Below, one piece after another: positions 25,033 through 34,038 of a DNA stretch of 64,000 nt. Every line of letters begins with the position of its first letter. Position 1 is the stretch's first letter. The position numbers and the translations under genes were made by a program. Source of the DNA: Chitinophaga oryziterrae (GTDB lineage Bacteria; Bacteroidota; Bacteroidia; Chitinophagales; Chitinophagaceae); contig NZ_WRXO01000002.1 in the NCBI RefSeq assembly GCF_009758125.1, forward strand, positions 992,001-1,056,000, written 5' to 3'. A model generated the notes under the pieces. The model did no database searches. It was not told the origin of the DNA and saw nothing but the letters and a program-made list of their open reading frames with translations.

Positions 25033-26205
25033 ATGAAAGAAGTATTTATAGTTTCAGCAGTACGCACGCCCATTGGCTCTTTTAACGGCGGACTGGCCGC
25101 CTTGCCCGCTACACAATTAGGGGCTATCGTCATCAAAAATGCACTGGAAAGGGCAGGAGTAGCAGCCTCAGAAGTCAACGAAATTTACATGGGCAATGTG
25201 CTCAGTGCAAACCTGGGGCAGGCGCCGGCCAATCAGGCCAGCATTTACGCAGGTGTGCCTGTAAACGTTCCCTGTACGACCGTTAATAAAGTATGTGCCT
25301 CCGGGATGAAAGCAATCATGCTGGCCGCTCAGAGCATCATGCTGGGGGATAACGACCTGGTAGTGGCAGGTGGCATGGAAAGCATGAGTAACGTTCCCTA
25401 TTACCTGGATAAGGCCCGTAATGGTTATCGCCTGGGACATGGCGCCGTTACCGACGGTATTATCCGCGATGGCCTCTGGGACCCTTACAAGGACTTCCAC
25501 ATGGGTAACGCCGCAGAACTCTGCGCCACAGAATACAAGATCTCCCGCCAGGACCAGGACGAATACGCGATTCAAAGCTATCGCCGGGCAGCTACCGCCA
25601 CAGAAAGCGGTTACTTTAAAAATGAGATCATTCCGGTAGAAGTACCAGGCAAACAGGTTGTGACCGTTGCCGAAGATGAAGATTACAAAAAGGTCAACTT
25701 CGATAAGATCCCAACGCTTAAACCTACTTTCCAGAAAGACGGTACCATTACCGCAGCTAATGCTTCCAACCTGAACGATGGGGCAGCAGCAGTGGTACTG
25801 GTAAGCGGTGAAAAGCTGAAGGAACTGGGATTAAGGCCACTGGCAAAGATCATCAGTTTTGCCGATGCCTCCCAGGCGCCGGAATGGTTTACCACCACAC
25901 CCGTAAAGGCCATCAATAAAGCATTGGCGAAAGCCAAACTGACAGTAGCCGATATGGATTTTGCAGAGATCAACGAAGCATTTTCCTGTGTACCTATCGC
26001 CAATGAACGCGATTTAGGTATGGAACCAGGCAAAGTGAACGTATGGGGCGGGGCAGTAGCAATGGGGCATCCTATAGGCTGCAGTGGCGCCCGTATCGTA
26101 GTGACACTCAACTCTATATTACATCACAACAAGGCCCGTTATGGCGTTGCCGGTATCTGTAATGGCGGAGGTGGTGCCAGCGCTATCATTATTGAAAGAA
26201 TATAA
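25033..26205 (+). CDS. Acetyl-CoA acetyltransferase (thiolase)
   Basis: ATG 25033 (MKEVFIVSAVRTPIGSFNGG) is the family start; the upstream in-frame codons are not conserved in type. The 390-residue length is normal for a type II thiolase. Catalytic residues are present: Cys88 in VNKVCASGMKAIM, His346 in MGHPIGCSGAR and Cys376 in GICNGGGGASA. It condenses two acetyl-CoA to acetoacetyl-CoA, or cleaves 3-ketoacyl-CoA in the reverse direction. No beta-oxidation or butanoate partner is adjacent. It stands alone, convergent with the next gene. Confidence 0.95.
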   Translation: MKEVFIVSAVRTPIGSFNGGLAALPATQLGAIVIKNALERAGVAASEVNEIYMGNVLSANLGQAPANQASIYAGVPVNVPCTTVNKVCASGMKAIMLAAQSIMLGDNDLVVAGGMESMSNVPYYLDKARNGYRLGHGAVTDGIIRDGLWDPYKDFHMGNAAELCATEYKISRQDQDEYAIQSYRRAATATESGYFKNEIIPVEVPGKQVVTVAEDEDYKKVNFDKIPTLKPTFQKDGTITAANASNLNDGAAAVVLVSGEKLKELGLRPLAKIISFADASQAPEWFTTTPVKAINKALAKAKLTVADMDFAEINEAFSCVPIANERDLGMEPGKVNVWGGAVAMGHPIGCSGARIVVTLNSILHHNKARYGVAGICNGGGGASAIIIERI

Positions 26206-26209
26206 ATAA

Positions 26210-26845
26210 TTACTGATGCAGGCTGATGACGGTATCAATCTTGTTCCCCAGTCTGCCTGCATCTTCCATTGCCCTGAATTGCATCCGGACACTGTCCTTA
26301 CTGGTTTTCTCCATTTTAAGTCCGCGGATGCCATAAGGCACATCAAACCGGGTATTTTTTTCAAATAACCAGTATTTATCTTCAACCAGGCTATAATCAG
26401 GTTCCCTGTTTAAAATCTCTACTGTTTTAGCCTGCAAGGCATAATCATCATCTATTTTATAAGATTCCAGATGACCATCGGCCAGCAGCCCCAGTCCCAT
26501 TACCACGGTAAAAAGCCGCAGTGGTGGCAGCAGTAACCCAAATATCAGCAGGAAAGGAAAACCGAAGAAGCAGGCGAGATAGGCAAACTTACCGGAAGTA
26601 TCCTGTGGCGTTAGTCCGTACAGCACAATCCCCGAACCCGCATAGAAAGTAAAGAATACCCGTTCCGTATAACTGCCCTTGAACCCATATCCGCTGACCA
26701 GCAGCAACAGGCATAAAGCGGCAAAAAAGAGGAATACAAAATGGAAATACCAGAGTAAACCGGTGATCATAGGTACTTTCACCTTTTTTATCTTGCAGGA
26801 AATGGCTGCCAGGAAACAACCCGATAGGACGGTAACGGTAAACAT
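26210..26845 (-). CDS. Hypothetical membrane protein
   Basis: 211 residues with about four transmembrane segments in the first 125 residues (TGLLWYFHFVFLFFAALCLL; VFFTFYAGSGIVLYGLT; FAYLACFFGFPFLLIFGLLL; LRLFTVVMGLGLLA) and a soluble C-terminal part (YKIDDDYALQAKTVEILNRE; IRGLKMEKTSKDSVRMQFRA). I do not recognise the family. Its stop lies 4 bp from the convergent thiolase stop. It shares an upstream region with divergent pdhB but no functional link is evident. Confidence 0.6.
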   Translation of the reverse strand: MFTVTVLSGCFLAAISCKIKKVKVPMITGLLWYFHFVFLFFAALCLLLLVSGYGFKGSYTERVFFTFYAGSGIVLYGLTPQDTSGKFAYLACFFGFPFLLIFGLLLPPLRLFTVVMGLGLLADGHLESYKIDDDYALQAKTVEILNREPDYSLVEDKYWLFEKNTRFDVPYGIRGLKMEKTSKDSVRMQFRAMEDAGRLGNKIDTVISLHQ

Positions 26846-26960
26846 AGGACAGGATATTACTGCTAATATATATAATATTTTAAATATACAATATTATAAG
26901 CGCAAATTATTGCCCGAAACATTTAATAATGGGGATTGTAATCACTATGGTAACTTTTCC

Positions 26961-26991
26961 TTTGCTTTTTCACCAACAAACGATAATTTTG
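26961..26991 (+). promoter_or_regulatory. pdhB promoter
   Basis: TTTG at 26961-26964 and TAATTTTG at 26984-26991 with a 19-bp spacer match the Bacteroidota primary-sigma consensus exactly, about 55 bp upstream of the pdhB start. Confidence 0.7.
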
Positions 26992-27045
26992 CCCCTGCCT
27001 TTATAGAAAGGTGTTTTTAAACTTTCAAACTTTAAGAGTAACAGC

Positions 27046-28029
27046 ATGCGTCAGATAGCTTTCAGACAAGCATTACGAGAAGCCCTGCAGGAAGAAATGC
27101 GCCGTGACGAGCGGGTTTTCCTGATGGGAGAGGAAGTAGCCGAATACAATGGGGCCTATAAAGTTAGCCAGGGAATGCTGGACGAATTTGGGGCAAAGAG
27201 AGTAATAGACACACCTATTGCCGAGCTGGGATTCACTGCTATCGGCGTTGGTGCCGCACAGAACGGTCTTCGCCCGGTACTGGAATTCATGACCTGGAAC
27301 TTTGCGGTATTAGCGCTGGACCAGATCCTGAATACAGCCTCTAAAATGCTGGCAATGAGTGGTGGACAGGTAGGTTGCCCTATCGTTTTCCGCGGACCGA
27401 ACGGTTCTGCCGGTCAGTTGGGTGCACAGCACTCTACCGCTTTTGAAAGCTATTATGCTAATATCCCTGGTTTAAAAGTAATATCAGTTTCTAACCCATA
27501 CGACGCTAAAGGTTTGCTGAAATCAGCTATCCGCGATAACGACCCGGTTGTTTTCATGGAAAGCGAGCAGATGTACGGTGAATTAGGCGATGTACCTGAA
27601 GAAGAATACCTTATCCCTATCGGTAAGGCTGATATCAAACGTGCCGGTAAAGACGTAACCATCGTTTCTTTCAACAAAATGATGAAAGTAGCTTTGGGTG
27701 CAGCAGAAGAACTGGCTAAGGAAGGTATTGAAGCAGAAGTAATTGACTTACGTACTATCCGCCCGCTGGACTGGTTCACTATCCTGGAATCAGTAAAGAA
27801 AACCAACCGCCTGGTGATCGTGGAAGAACAATGGCCTTTCGCCAGTATCTCTTCCGAGATCTCTTACCGTATCCAGAAAGAAGGTTTCGACTACCTGGAT
27901 GCTCCGATCCGTCGTATCACTGCTGTAGATGCTCCTATGCACTACGCACCTAACCTGGTGAAACTGTACCTGCCCGATGTTGAGCGTACCGTGAAACTGG
28001 TAAAGGAAGTGATGTACATGAAGAAATAA
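27046..28029 (+). CDS. pdhB: Pyruvate dehydrogenase E1 component, beta subunit
   Basis: 327 residues, the usual length for the separate beta chain of E1. Signatures include [80 protein letters not shown] and the C-terminal [18 protein letters not shown]. With the alpha subunit it decarboxylates pyruvate on thiamine diphosphate for acetyl-CoA synthesis. The alpha chain and E2/E3 are not in this window, so here the gene is a single-gene unit with its own promoter and terminator. Confidence 0.95.
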   Translation: MRQIAFRQALREALQEEMRRDERVFLMGEEVAEYNGAYKVSQGMLDEFGAKRVIDTPIAELGFTAIGVGAAQNGLRPVLEFMTWNFAVLALDQILNTASKMLAMSGGQVGCPIVFRGPNGSAGQLGAQHSTAFESYYANIPGLKVISVSNPYDAKGLLKSAIRDNDPVVFMESEQMYGELGDVPEEEYLIPIGKADIKRAGKDVTIVSFNKMMKVALGAAEELAKEGIEAEVIDLRTIRPLDWFTILESVKKTNRLVIVEEQWPFASISSEISYRIQKEGFDYLDAPIRRITAVDAPMHYAPNLVKLYLPDVERTVKLVKEVMYMKK

Positions 28030-28040
28030 GTGTAACATAA

Positions 28041-28092
28041 CGTATAAAGAGGAAAGGCCCGCTGATATCAGCGGGCCTTTCCTCTTTATACG
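28041..28092. terminator. Perfect 52-bp palindromic terminator
   Basis: CGTATAAAGAGGAAAGGCCC and the following GCTGAT are exactly mirrored by ATCAGC and GGGCCTTTCCTCTTTATACG, with no unpaired centre. It lies between convergent pdhB and cysM and would terminate both. Confidence 0.9.
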
Positions 28093-28141
28093 TTAATGCA
28101 TGCCTGAAGCATGGATGAGCCATATTAACCGCGTACTTTGA

Positions 28142-29026
28142 TCATCCAAACAGGTCAGAAGATAGGTAGCGGTCGCCCCGGTCGCAGATAATGCAAACAA
28201 TGATCCCCTTATCCAGCTCTTTGGATATCCTTTGAGCTGCTGATACAGAACCTCCACTGCTCATCCCGCAGAACACGCCTTCCTCACGCGCCAGACGCCG
28301 TGTCATATTACGTGCTTCTTCCTCAGATATATCCATCGTCCTGTCTACCCTCGATTTATCAAAGATTTTAGGAAGATAGGCTTCCGGCCATTTCCTGATC
28401 CCGGGGATCTTAGACCCCTCAGTAGGCTGACAACCAACGATCTGCACTTTATCACTCTGCTCTTTCAGGAATTTGGACACGCCCATGATCGTACCGGTAG
28501 TACCCATCGCACTCACAAAATGGGTAATAGTACCCTGTGTATCCCGCCATATCTCAGGACCGGTGGTCTTATAGTGCATATTGTAGTTATCCGGATTGGC
28601 AAACTGGTTCAGCATCAGGTAACCACCCTTTGCCACCTGCGCATTGGCATAATCAATAGACCCTTCCATCGAAGCCTCTTTAGGGGTCAGTATCACTTTA
28701 GCGCCAAAAGCTTCCATCGTCACCACCCGCTCGCGGGTAGCATCTTCGGGCATCACCAGTTCTATCTCTACGCCAAACAGACTGGCAATCATAGCCAGCG
28801 CAATGCCTGTATTCCCGCTGGTAGCCTCTATTAGCTTAATCCCCGGCGTAATCTCTCCACGGTCCAGCGCTCCTTTGATCATGCCATAGGCGGCCCTGTC
28901 CTTCACACTGCCACCGGGGTTGTTTCCTTCTAATTTAGCGTAAATCGTTACGTTGGGGTTTGCGCTGATATGTTTCAGTTCCACCATGGGCGTATTGCCC
29001 ACAAGATCTAATATTGTAGCCATCAC
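28142..29026 (-). CDS. cysM: Cysteine synthase (O-acetylserine sulfhydrylase), CysM-like
   Basis: 294 residues. The PLP lysine is Lys42 in NPGGSVKDRAAYGM. Other landmarks are IEATSGNTGIALAMIASLFG (substrate loop), SAMGTTGTIMGVSKFLKEQ (phosphate loop) and GVFCGMSSGGSVSAAQRI. It replaces the acetyl group of O-acetylserine with sulfide to give cysteine. A Met one codon later (MATILDLVGNTPMVEL) is an equally good start. The gene lies 3 bp downstream of the serine acetyltransferase gene, so both steps of cysteine synthesis are made from one transcript. Confidence 0.93.
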   Translation of the reverse strand: MMATILDLVGNTPMVELKHISANPNVTIYAKLEGNNPGGSVKDRAAYGMIKGALDRGEITPGIKLIEATSGNTGIALAMIASLFGVEIELVMPEDATRERVVTMEAFGAKVILTPKEASMEGSIDYANAQVAKGGYLMLNQFANPDNYNMHYKTTGPEIWRDTQGTITHFVSAMGTTGTIMGVSKFLKEQSDKVQIVGCQPTEGSKIPGIRKWPEAYLPKIFDKSRVDRTMDISEEEARNMTRRLAREEGVFCGMSSGGSVSAAQRISKELDKGIIVCIICDRGDRYLSSDLFG

Positions 29027-29029
29027 AAA

Positions 29030-29851
29030 TTAATAACTGTTTTCAATGAAATTCATACTGCCATCCGCCTTGTAATACACACGGCTGAACGGGGCAGTGC
29101 TTTTAATTAACCACACATTACCGCCTATCACACTGTGATGACCTACTATGGTATCTCCGCCCAGGATAGTAGCCCCGGCATAAATCACTACATGGTCCTC
29201 TATGGTAGGATGCCGTTTACTGCGTGCCATATCCTTGTCCACACTCAGCGCCCCCAGGGTAACGCCCTGGTAAATCTTCACATGGGACCCGATAATGGTG
29301 GTTTCGCCTATCACGATACCCGTACCATGGTCCATGCAGAAATAAGGCGCTATCACTGCCGCCGGATGGATATCAATGCCGGTGCGGCTATGCGCCTGCT
29401 CGGTAATCATACGGGGCAGTAACGGAATGTGCAGCTTGTGCAGGGTATGTGCTATACGGTAAAAGGCAATGGCCGCAAAACCGGGATAAGCGCGTATTAC
29501 CTCATAAAGGCAGGTCGCAGCAGGGTCTCCCTGGTAAAGGGCTTCCGCATCTTTGGTAAGGGCATCATAAATAGCAGGAGCGTGAGACATGAATTCCTTA
29601 CTTAGTTGTACGGCATCAGCAGGCAATTGTGACTGCATCGGCTCCAGCAGGTGTTGCAGTTCTATCTGCAGCATATGCGCATATTCCTCTACCAATACAA
29701 TATCGGGCATCACTTTGCCCATATATTCGGGAAATAACCAGTTAATGAAATTGTTCGCAAATTCGTTCACCGCCGCCGTAGGAGGATATGCAGTCGCCAT
29801 GGCAAGCAGATGCCTCCTCTTTAATTCTTCTAAAAGTTGTTGCATATGCAA
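29030..29851 (-). CDS. cysE: Serine O-acetyltransferase
   Basis: 273 residues of the EpsC-type long form: a helical N-terminal half (LLEELKRRHLLAMATAYPPT; DPAATCLYEVIRAYPGFAAI) and a C-terminal left-handed beta-helix (HSRTGIDIHPAAVIAPYFCM; DHGTGIVIGETTIIGSHVKI; YQGVTLGALSV). The active-site His lies in the DHGTG motif. It makes O-acetylserine from serine and acetyl-CoA for the cysteine synthase encoded next. It is the first gene of a two-gene minus-strand operon. Confidence 0.93.
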   Translation of the reverse strand: MHMQQLLEELKRRHLLAMATAYPPTAAVNEFANNFINWLFPEYMGKVMPDIVLVEEYAHMLQIELQHLLEPMQSQLPADAVQLSKEFMSHAPAIYDALTKDAEALYQGDPAATCLYEVIRAYPGFAAIAFYRIAHTLHKLHIPLLPRMITEQAHSRTGIDIHPAAVIAPYFCMDHGTGIVIGETTIIGSHVKIYQGVTLGALSVDKDMARSKRHPTIEDHVVIYAGATILGGDTIVGHHSVIGGNVWLIKSTAPFSRVYYKADGSMNFIENSY

Positions 29852-29966
29852 GAAATTACAGGATATCTTCTTTCAGATATTGAAATTACGGATTAACCGT
29901 GATAAAGTAGCTTTAGTTCATCGGTTTAATGGAATAATCGATGTGAAACTAATCAACTAAATCTCC

Positions 29967-29974
29967 TAAATTTG
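29967..29974 (+). promoter_or_regulatory. -7 promoter element of the response regulator gene
   Basis: TAAATTTG fits the Bacteroidota -7 box TAnnTTTG, 25 bp before the start at 29999. A matching -33 TTTG is not clear (ATGTG at the expected spacing). Confidence 0.4.
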
Positions 29975-29998
29975 CCTGTTGCTTACTAAAATAATGAT

Positions 29999-31183
29999 AT
30001 GGCCAACATTCTGATAATTGATGATGAAAAAAGTATCCGTAAAACTTTATCCGAGATCCTTAGCTACGAAGGCTATAAGGTAGATGAGGCTGCGGATGGT
30101 GCAGAAGGATTTAAGATGTTTAAGGAAAAGCAGTATGATGCTATTCTGTGCGATATCAAGATGCCTAAAATGGACGGGCTTGAATTCCTCGAAAAAGCAA
30201 AGGATACAAACCCGGATATTCCCATCATCATGGTATCCGGCCATGGTAACATTGATACCGCTGTTGATGCTGTAAAGAAGGGGGCGTACGATTATATCTC
30301 CAAACCCCCGGACCTGAACCGCCTGCTCATCACATTGCGTAATGCAATGGATAAGAGCACGTTGGTGACAGAAACCAAAACACTGCGCCGTAAGGTGAAC
30401 AAAACGCAGGAAATGATAGGTGTCTCTGCGCCTATCGTCAAAATAAAAGAAACCATCGAAAAGGTGGCGCCTACCGATGCCCGTGTACTGGTAACCGGTG
30501 AGAACGGGGTAGGTAAGGAGCTGGTGGCCCGCTGGTTGCACGAACGCAGCAACCGGGCCAGTGGTCCGATCATCGAGGTGAACTGCGCGGCTATTCCAAG
30601 TGAACTGATTGAAAGCGAACTGTTTGGCCATGAGAAAGGGTCCTTCACATCTGCCGTAAAACAACGTATCGGTAAATTCGAACAGGCCAGCGGTGGTACA
30701 CTGTTCCTGGACGAGATCGGCGATATGAGCCTTAGTGCCCAGGCTAAAGTACTCAGGGCTTTACAGGAAGGTAAGATCACCCGCGTGGGTGGAGATAAGG
30801 AGATCAGCGTGGATGTACGCGTAGTGGCTGCAACCAACAAAGACCTGTTGAAAGAGGTAGATGAAAAGAACTTCCGCCTCGACTTATACCATCGCCTCAG
30901 TGTAATATTGATCCATGTTCCTTCCCTGAACGAGCGTCGTGACGATATTCCCCTGCTGGTAGAACATTTCCTGGAAAGCTGCTGCCAGGAATACGGTATG
31001 GCACGCAAAACCATCGAGAAAGATGCTATGAAAGGGCTGCAACAGCATAACTGGTCGGGTAACATCCGCGAACTGGGGAACGTAGTAGCACGACTGGTAA
31101 TCCTGTCCGGCAAAACGATTACGGCGGAAGATGTATACGATTATGTGGTTCCGGTAAGAGATAAGAAAGGGGTAAATGCATAA
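29999..31183 (+). CDS. NtrC-family response regulator without a DNA-binding domain
   Basis: 394 residues. The receiver domain (1-120) keeps the acid pair IIDDE, phospho-acceptor Asp52 (LCDIKMPKMDG) and the lysine in YISKPP. The AAA+ domain has Walker A GENGVGKE, Walker B GGTLFLDEIGDM and an arginine finger region. The sigma-54-contacting loop, normally GAFTGA, reads GSFTSA. The protein ends in VVPVRDKKGVNA with no Fis-type helix-turn-helix. It may act from solution on sigma-54 promoters or have another ATPase role. A hydrolase gene overlaps its 3' end by 8 bp. No sensor kinase is adjacent. Confidence 0.85.
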   Translation: MANILIIDDEKSIRKTLSEILSYEGYKVDEAADGAEGFKMFKEKQYDAILCDIKMPKMDGLEFLEKAKDTNPDIPIIMVSGHGNIDTAVDAVKKGAYDYISKPPDLNRLLITLRNAMDKSTLVTETKTLRRKVNKTQEMIGVSAPIVKIKETIEKVAPTDARVLVTGENGVGKELVARWLHERSNRASGPIIEVNCAAIPSELIESELFGHEKGSFTSAVKQRIGKFEQASGGTLFLDEIGDMSLSAQAKVLRALQEGKITRVGGDKEISVDVRVVAATNKDLLKEVDEKNFRLDLYHRLSVILIHVPSLNERRDDIPLLVEHFLESCCQEYGMARKTIEKDAMKGLQQHNWSGNIRELGNVVARLVILSGKTITAEDVYDYVVPVRDKKGVNA

Positions 31184-31835
31184 GCACATTTACCTCATCA
31201 GTGGGATGGGGTCGGATGAACGCATTTTCAGATACCTGCGTTTCCCGGAAGGGTACACCGTACACCATCTCCACTGGTTGCCTACCATTCCCGGCGAATC
31301 TGTTGCAGATTATGCCACCCGGATGGCAGCAGGTATTGAACACGATAATCCATCCCTGCTGGGCGTCTCCTTCGGGGGCATGATAAGCCTCGAAATTGCC
31401 CGCCAGCGGCCGGTAGAGAAAGTGATTATCGTCAGCAGTATCAAACATACCAGCGAAAAACCCGGTTACTTTGGCTGGGTAAGGCGACTGGGCCTGCTGG
31501 CTCTCCTCAAACTACCCGATACACTTCTTTTCAGACGCCGGACCTTCATCGTGAAACGCTTCCTGAATATAGAAACAGCGGAAGACCGGCAGTTGATCAA
31601 CGACTATATGCAAAAAACGTCGTACGACTATCTCCGTTGGGCTATTCCCGCTGTCATCCACTGGAAAAACGACTTCATTCCATCCTCTCTCATTCATATC
31701 CACGGTAATAAGGACATACCTTTCCCCGTCCGTAATGTAAAACCTACCTATACCATTGCCGGAGGCGGCCATTTCATGGTCCATAACCGTGCAGCCCAGA
31801 TCAATGAAATCCTGAGTAAAGAATTGCTCCCCTGA
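31176..31835 (+). CDS. Alpha/beta hydrolase family protein
   Basis: 219 residues. The oxyanion region IYLISGMGSDERIFRYL and nucleophile elbow GVSFGGMISLE (Ser near 65) are present, with the late His in GGGHFMVHNRAAQI and a likely acid in HIHGNKDIPFPV. The shape matches small esterase/carboxylesterase-like hydrolases; the substrate is unknown. The start overlaps the upstream regulator gene by 8 bp (ATG inside its last codons), so translation is coupled. Confidence 0.8.
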   Translation: MHKHIYLISGMGSDERIFRYLRFPEGYTVHHLHWLPTIPGESVADYATRMAAGIEHDNPSLLGVSFGGMISLEIARQRPVEKVIIVSSIKHTSEKPGYFGWVRRLGLLALLKLPDTLLFRRRTFIVKRFLNIETAEDRQLINDYMQKTSYDYLRWAIPAVIHWKNDFIPSSLIHIHGNKDIPFPVRNVKPTYTIAGGGHFMVHNRAAQINEILSKELLP

Positions 31836-31928
31836 TTATCAGAATGATAATCATATTAATAATTACCATATATCTTACTGATTAGTCTTAATTTAGTTGT
31901 CGCATTGTTAACCATTAAAACCTATACG

Positions 31929-32147
31929 ATGAGAGTAATTCGCCTCAAGCTGGGGAACATAGGCGTTTCTATAAGGAAAAGCAGTAAAGATCTGGTCATC
32001 GCTCAACTGAAGAATGATCAGATACCATTTATAGTGAAAGAAGGTGTGGCAGAACCACTATCAGTACCGCCTACCCTGGATAATCAGTTGCTCATGCACC
32101 TCAAATGGGCTATTACTCATTATTTCGGATGCAAAAAAAATGACTAA
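31929..32147 (+). CDS. Small hypothetical protein
   Basis: ATG 31929 (MRVIRLKLGNIGVSIRKSSK) gives 72 residues; in-frame codons upstream lie in the leader and are not used. It is basic at the N-terminus and ends ITHYFGCKKND. There are no membrane segments and no known motif. It is a stand-alone gene between the hydrolase and lepB. Confidence 0.5.
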   Translation: MRVIRLKLGNIGVSIRKSSKDLVIAQLKNDQIPFIVKEGVAEPLSVPPTLDNQLLMHLKWAITHYFGCKKND

Positions 32148-32253
32148 ATCAATATAATCCGCTTATTTTAGCAAAACTTTTGCAAGGCAGTAATGTGCTT
32201 GTAGACAGTAGAATATTATATTTGTTCTTTTAAAATATCTTAAATAAATCTTA

Positions 32254-33435
32254 ATGAACCTGGCTTTTTGGAAGAGAAACAAAGAGGGTCAGCCAAAGAA
32301 GAAGAAATCTGCCGTAAGAGAGTGGTTTGATGCTGCTATATTCGCAATCATCGCTGCTACCTTGATACGCACTTTTATTTTTGAGGCGTACACAATTCCT
32401 ACCCCATCTATGGAAAAAACTTTGCTGGTGAACGATTTCCTGTTCGTTAGCAAGATCAGTTACGGACCCCGCGTTCCGATGACACCACTGGCAGTTCCTT
32501 TTACACACCATACTCTGCCCTTCACCAAATATTCAAAAGCCTATTCAGAAGCGGTTAAATGGAAATACCGCCGTTTACCCGGGTTTTCAGATGTACAACG
32601 CTATGATGTAGTGGTGTTCAACTTCCCCGAAGGCGATACGGTAGCCCTGGAACAACAGGAACAGAGCTACTACCAGTTGATCCGTTACCAGACCCGGGAA
32701 ACCGTTTGGGAACAGAATCATGTGGTATCCCGTCCCGTAGATAAAAGAGAAAACTATATAAAACGTTGTATGGCTGTTGCCGGAGATACCATCAGCATCA
32801 GAGAAGGTGTCGTATTTATCGATGGGAAACAGGCGCCTATCCCTCCGGGAAGCGAGCGTAAATACTGGGTAAGGACCAATGGAGACGAGTTAAACTCTTC
32901 CAGGCTGGATGAACTGGATATAGATCCCTCTCCGGAAGGACGCTACGATTCAAGTAAGTTCAAATACAATCTTACAGCAGAAGCAGCGGCTACCCTTAAA
33001 TCATGGCCGGTTGTTACAGAACTCAGACCTTATGTAAATCAGGCTTCTCAGCTGGTGGACGTATTTCCGCACGATACTGCCCGTTACAAATGGACAGAAC
33101 ACAACTTCGGCCCTCTCTGGATCCCTAAAAAAGGGGTTACCATAAAAATAGACAGCAACAATATTGCTATCTATGACCGCATTATCCGTGTATACGAAGG
33201 CAATACAATGGAAACCAAAAATGGTCAGATCTACATCAACAACAAACCGGCAGATTCATATACTTTCAAAATGAATTACTACTGGATGATGGGGGATAAC
33301 CGCGATAACTCCCTGGATTCCCGTTACTGGGGCTTTGTTCCTGAAGATCACGTAGTTGGTAAAGCCTGGCTGATCTGGATGAGCTACGGTAAAGGCAGCA
33401 TCCGCTGGAGCCGCCTCTTCAAAGCAATTAAATAA
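32254..33435 (+). CDS. lepB: Signal peptidase I
   Basis: 393 residues; the membrane anchor is at about 25-45 (REWFDAAIFAIIAATLIRTF). The catalytic Ser is in IPTPSMEKTLLVNDFLFVSK and the Lys in YIKRCMAVAGDTISIREG. Box E is MMGDNRDNSLDSRYWGFVPE. Between Ser and Lys and between Lys and box E there are long insertions (to about 190 residues), typical of Bacteroidota enzymes. It removes signal peptides from Sec substrates such as the secreted proteins in this window. A TATATTTG -7 box lies about 30 bp upstream. Confidence 0.94.
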   Translation: MNLAFWKRNKEGQPKKKKSAVREWFDAAIFAIIAATLIRTFIFEAYTIPTPSMEKTLLVNDFLFVSKISYGPRVPMTPLAVPFTHHTLPFTKYSKAYSEAVKWKYRRLPGFSDVQRYDVVVFNFPEGDTVALEQQEQSYYQLIRYQTRETVWEQNHVVSRPVDKRENYIKRCMAVAGDTISIREGVVFIDGKQAPIPPGSERKYWVRTNGDELNSSRLDELDIDPSPEGRYDSSKFKYNLTAEAAATLKSWPVVTELRPYVNQASQLVDVFPHDTARYKWTEHNFGPLWIPKKGVTIKIDSNNIAIYDRIIRVYEGNTMETKNGQIYINNKPADSYTFKMNYYWMMGDNRDNSLDSRYWGFVPEDHVVGKAWLIWMSYGKGSIRWSRLFKAIK

Positions 33436-33451
33436 CTGCACAAATAGTACG

Positions 33452-33492
33452 TACGGATTACAAATGATAAATTACATCATTTGTAATCCGTA
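33452..33492 (+). terminator. lepB terminator
   Basis: TACGGATTACAAATGAT pairs perfectly with ATCATTTGTAATCCGTA across a seven-base loop, followed by TTTTTATTTT. The cytidine deaminase start lies 10 bp beyond it. Confidence 0.9.
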
Positions 33493-33502
33493 TTTTTATT
33501 TT

Positions 33503-33991
33503 ATGGACCCACGCAAATACTCATCATTCGAATACCTCTCTTATCCGGACAGCTCGGCCCTTTCTTCGGAAGACCTGCATTTATTACAGGAAGCAAGGGA
33601 GGTAACCGCACAGGCATATGCACCCTATTCAAAGTTTAATGTAGGTGCCGTGATCAGGCTTTCTAATGGTTTACTCGTACGTGGTACCAACCAGGAAAAT
33701 GCCTCTTTTCCCGCCGGTATCTGCGCCGAACGCGTAGCCTTGTCTGCCGCTTCTTCCCTTCAGCCGGGAGTAGCCGTAGATACCATCGCTATCAGCTACC
33801 ATAACCTGAACGGTAGCAGCGATACCCCCATTTCACCTTGTGGTATCTGCCGCCAATCACTCTCCGAACAGGAAAACAGACAGCATCAGCCCATTCGCCT
33901 GATCATGGGCGGTCAGACCGGACCCGTATATATCATCCAGACAACCAGACATTTACTGCCCTTCGGGTTTTCCTCAGAAGATATGAAATGA
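33503..33991 (+). CDS. cdd: Cytidine deaminase
   Basis: ATG 33503 (MDPRKYSSFEYLSYPDSS) is chosen because the upstream in-frame ATG lies inside the lepB terminator hairpin. 162 residues. The zinc site has the tetrameric-enzyme form: CAE in FPAGICAERVALSAA (Cys in place of His) and PCGICRQ. SKFNVGAVIRLSNGLLVRGT and NQENASFP are substrate-binding landmarks. It deaminates cytidine and deoxycytidine in pyrimidine salvage. The gene is complete. Confidence 0.92.
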   Translation: MDPRKYSSFEYLSYPDSSALSSEDLHLLQEAREVTAQAYAPYSKFNVGAVIRLSNGLLVRGTNQENASFPAGICAERVALSAASSLQPGVAVDTIAISYHNLNGSSDTPISPCGICRQSLSEQENRQHQPIRLIMGGQTGPVYIIQTTRHLLPFGFSSEDMK

Positions 33992-34038
33992 TATATAATA
34001 TAAAATTTAACTACATTGTGCTGTCTCGATAACCCGCT

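Noticed and set aside
33464..33502. Upstream start for the cytidine deaminase
   Set aside because: The in-frame ATG at 33464 lies within the lepB terminator stem; the conserved protein begins after 33503.
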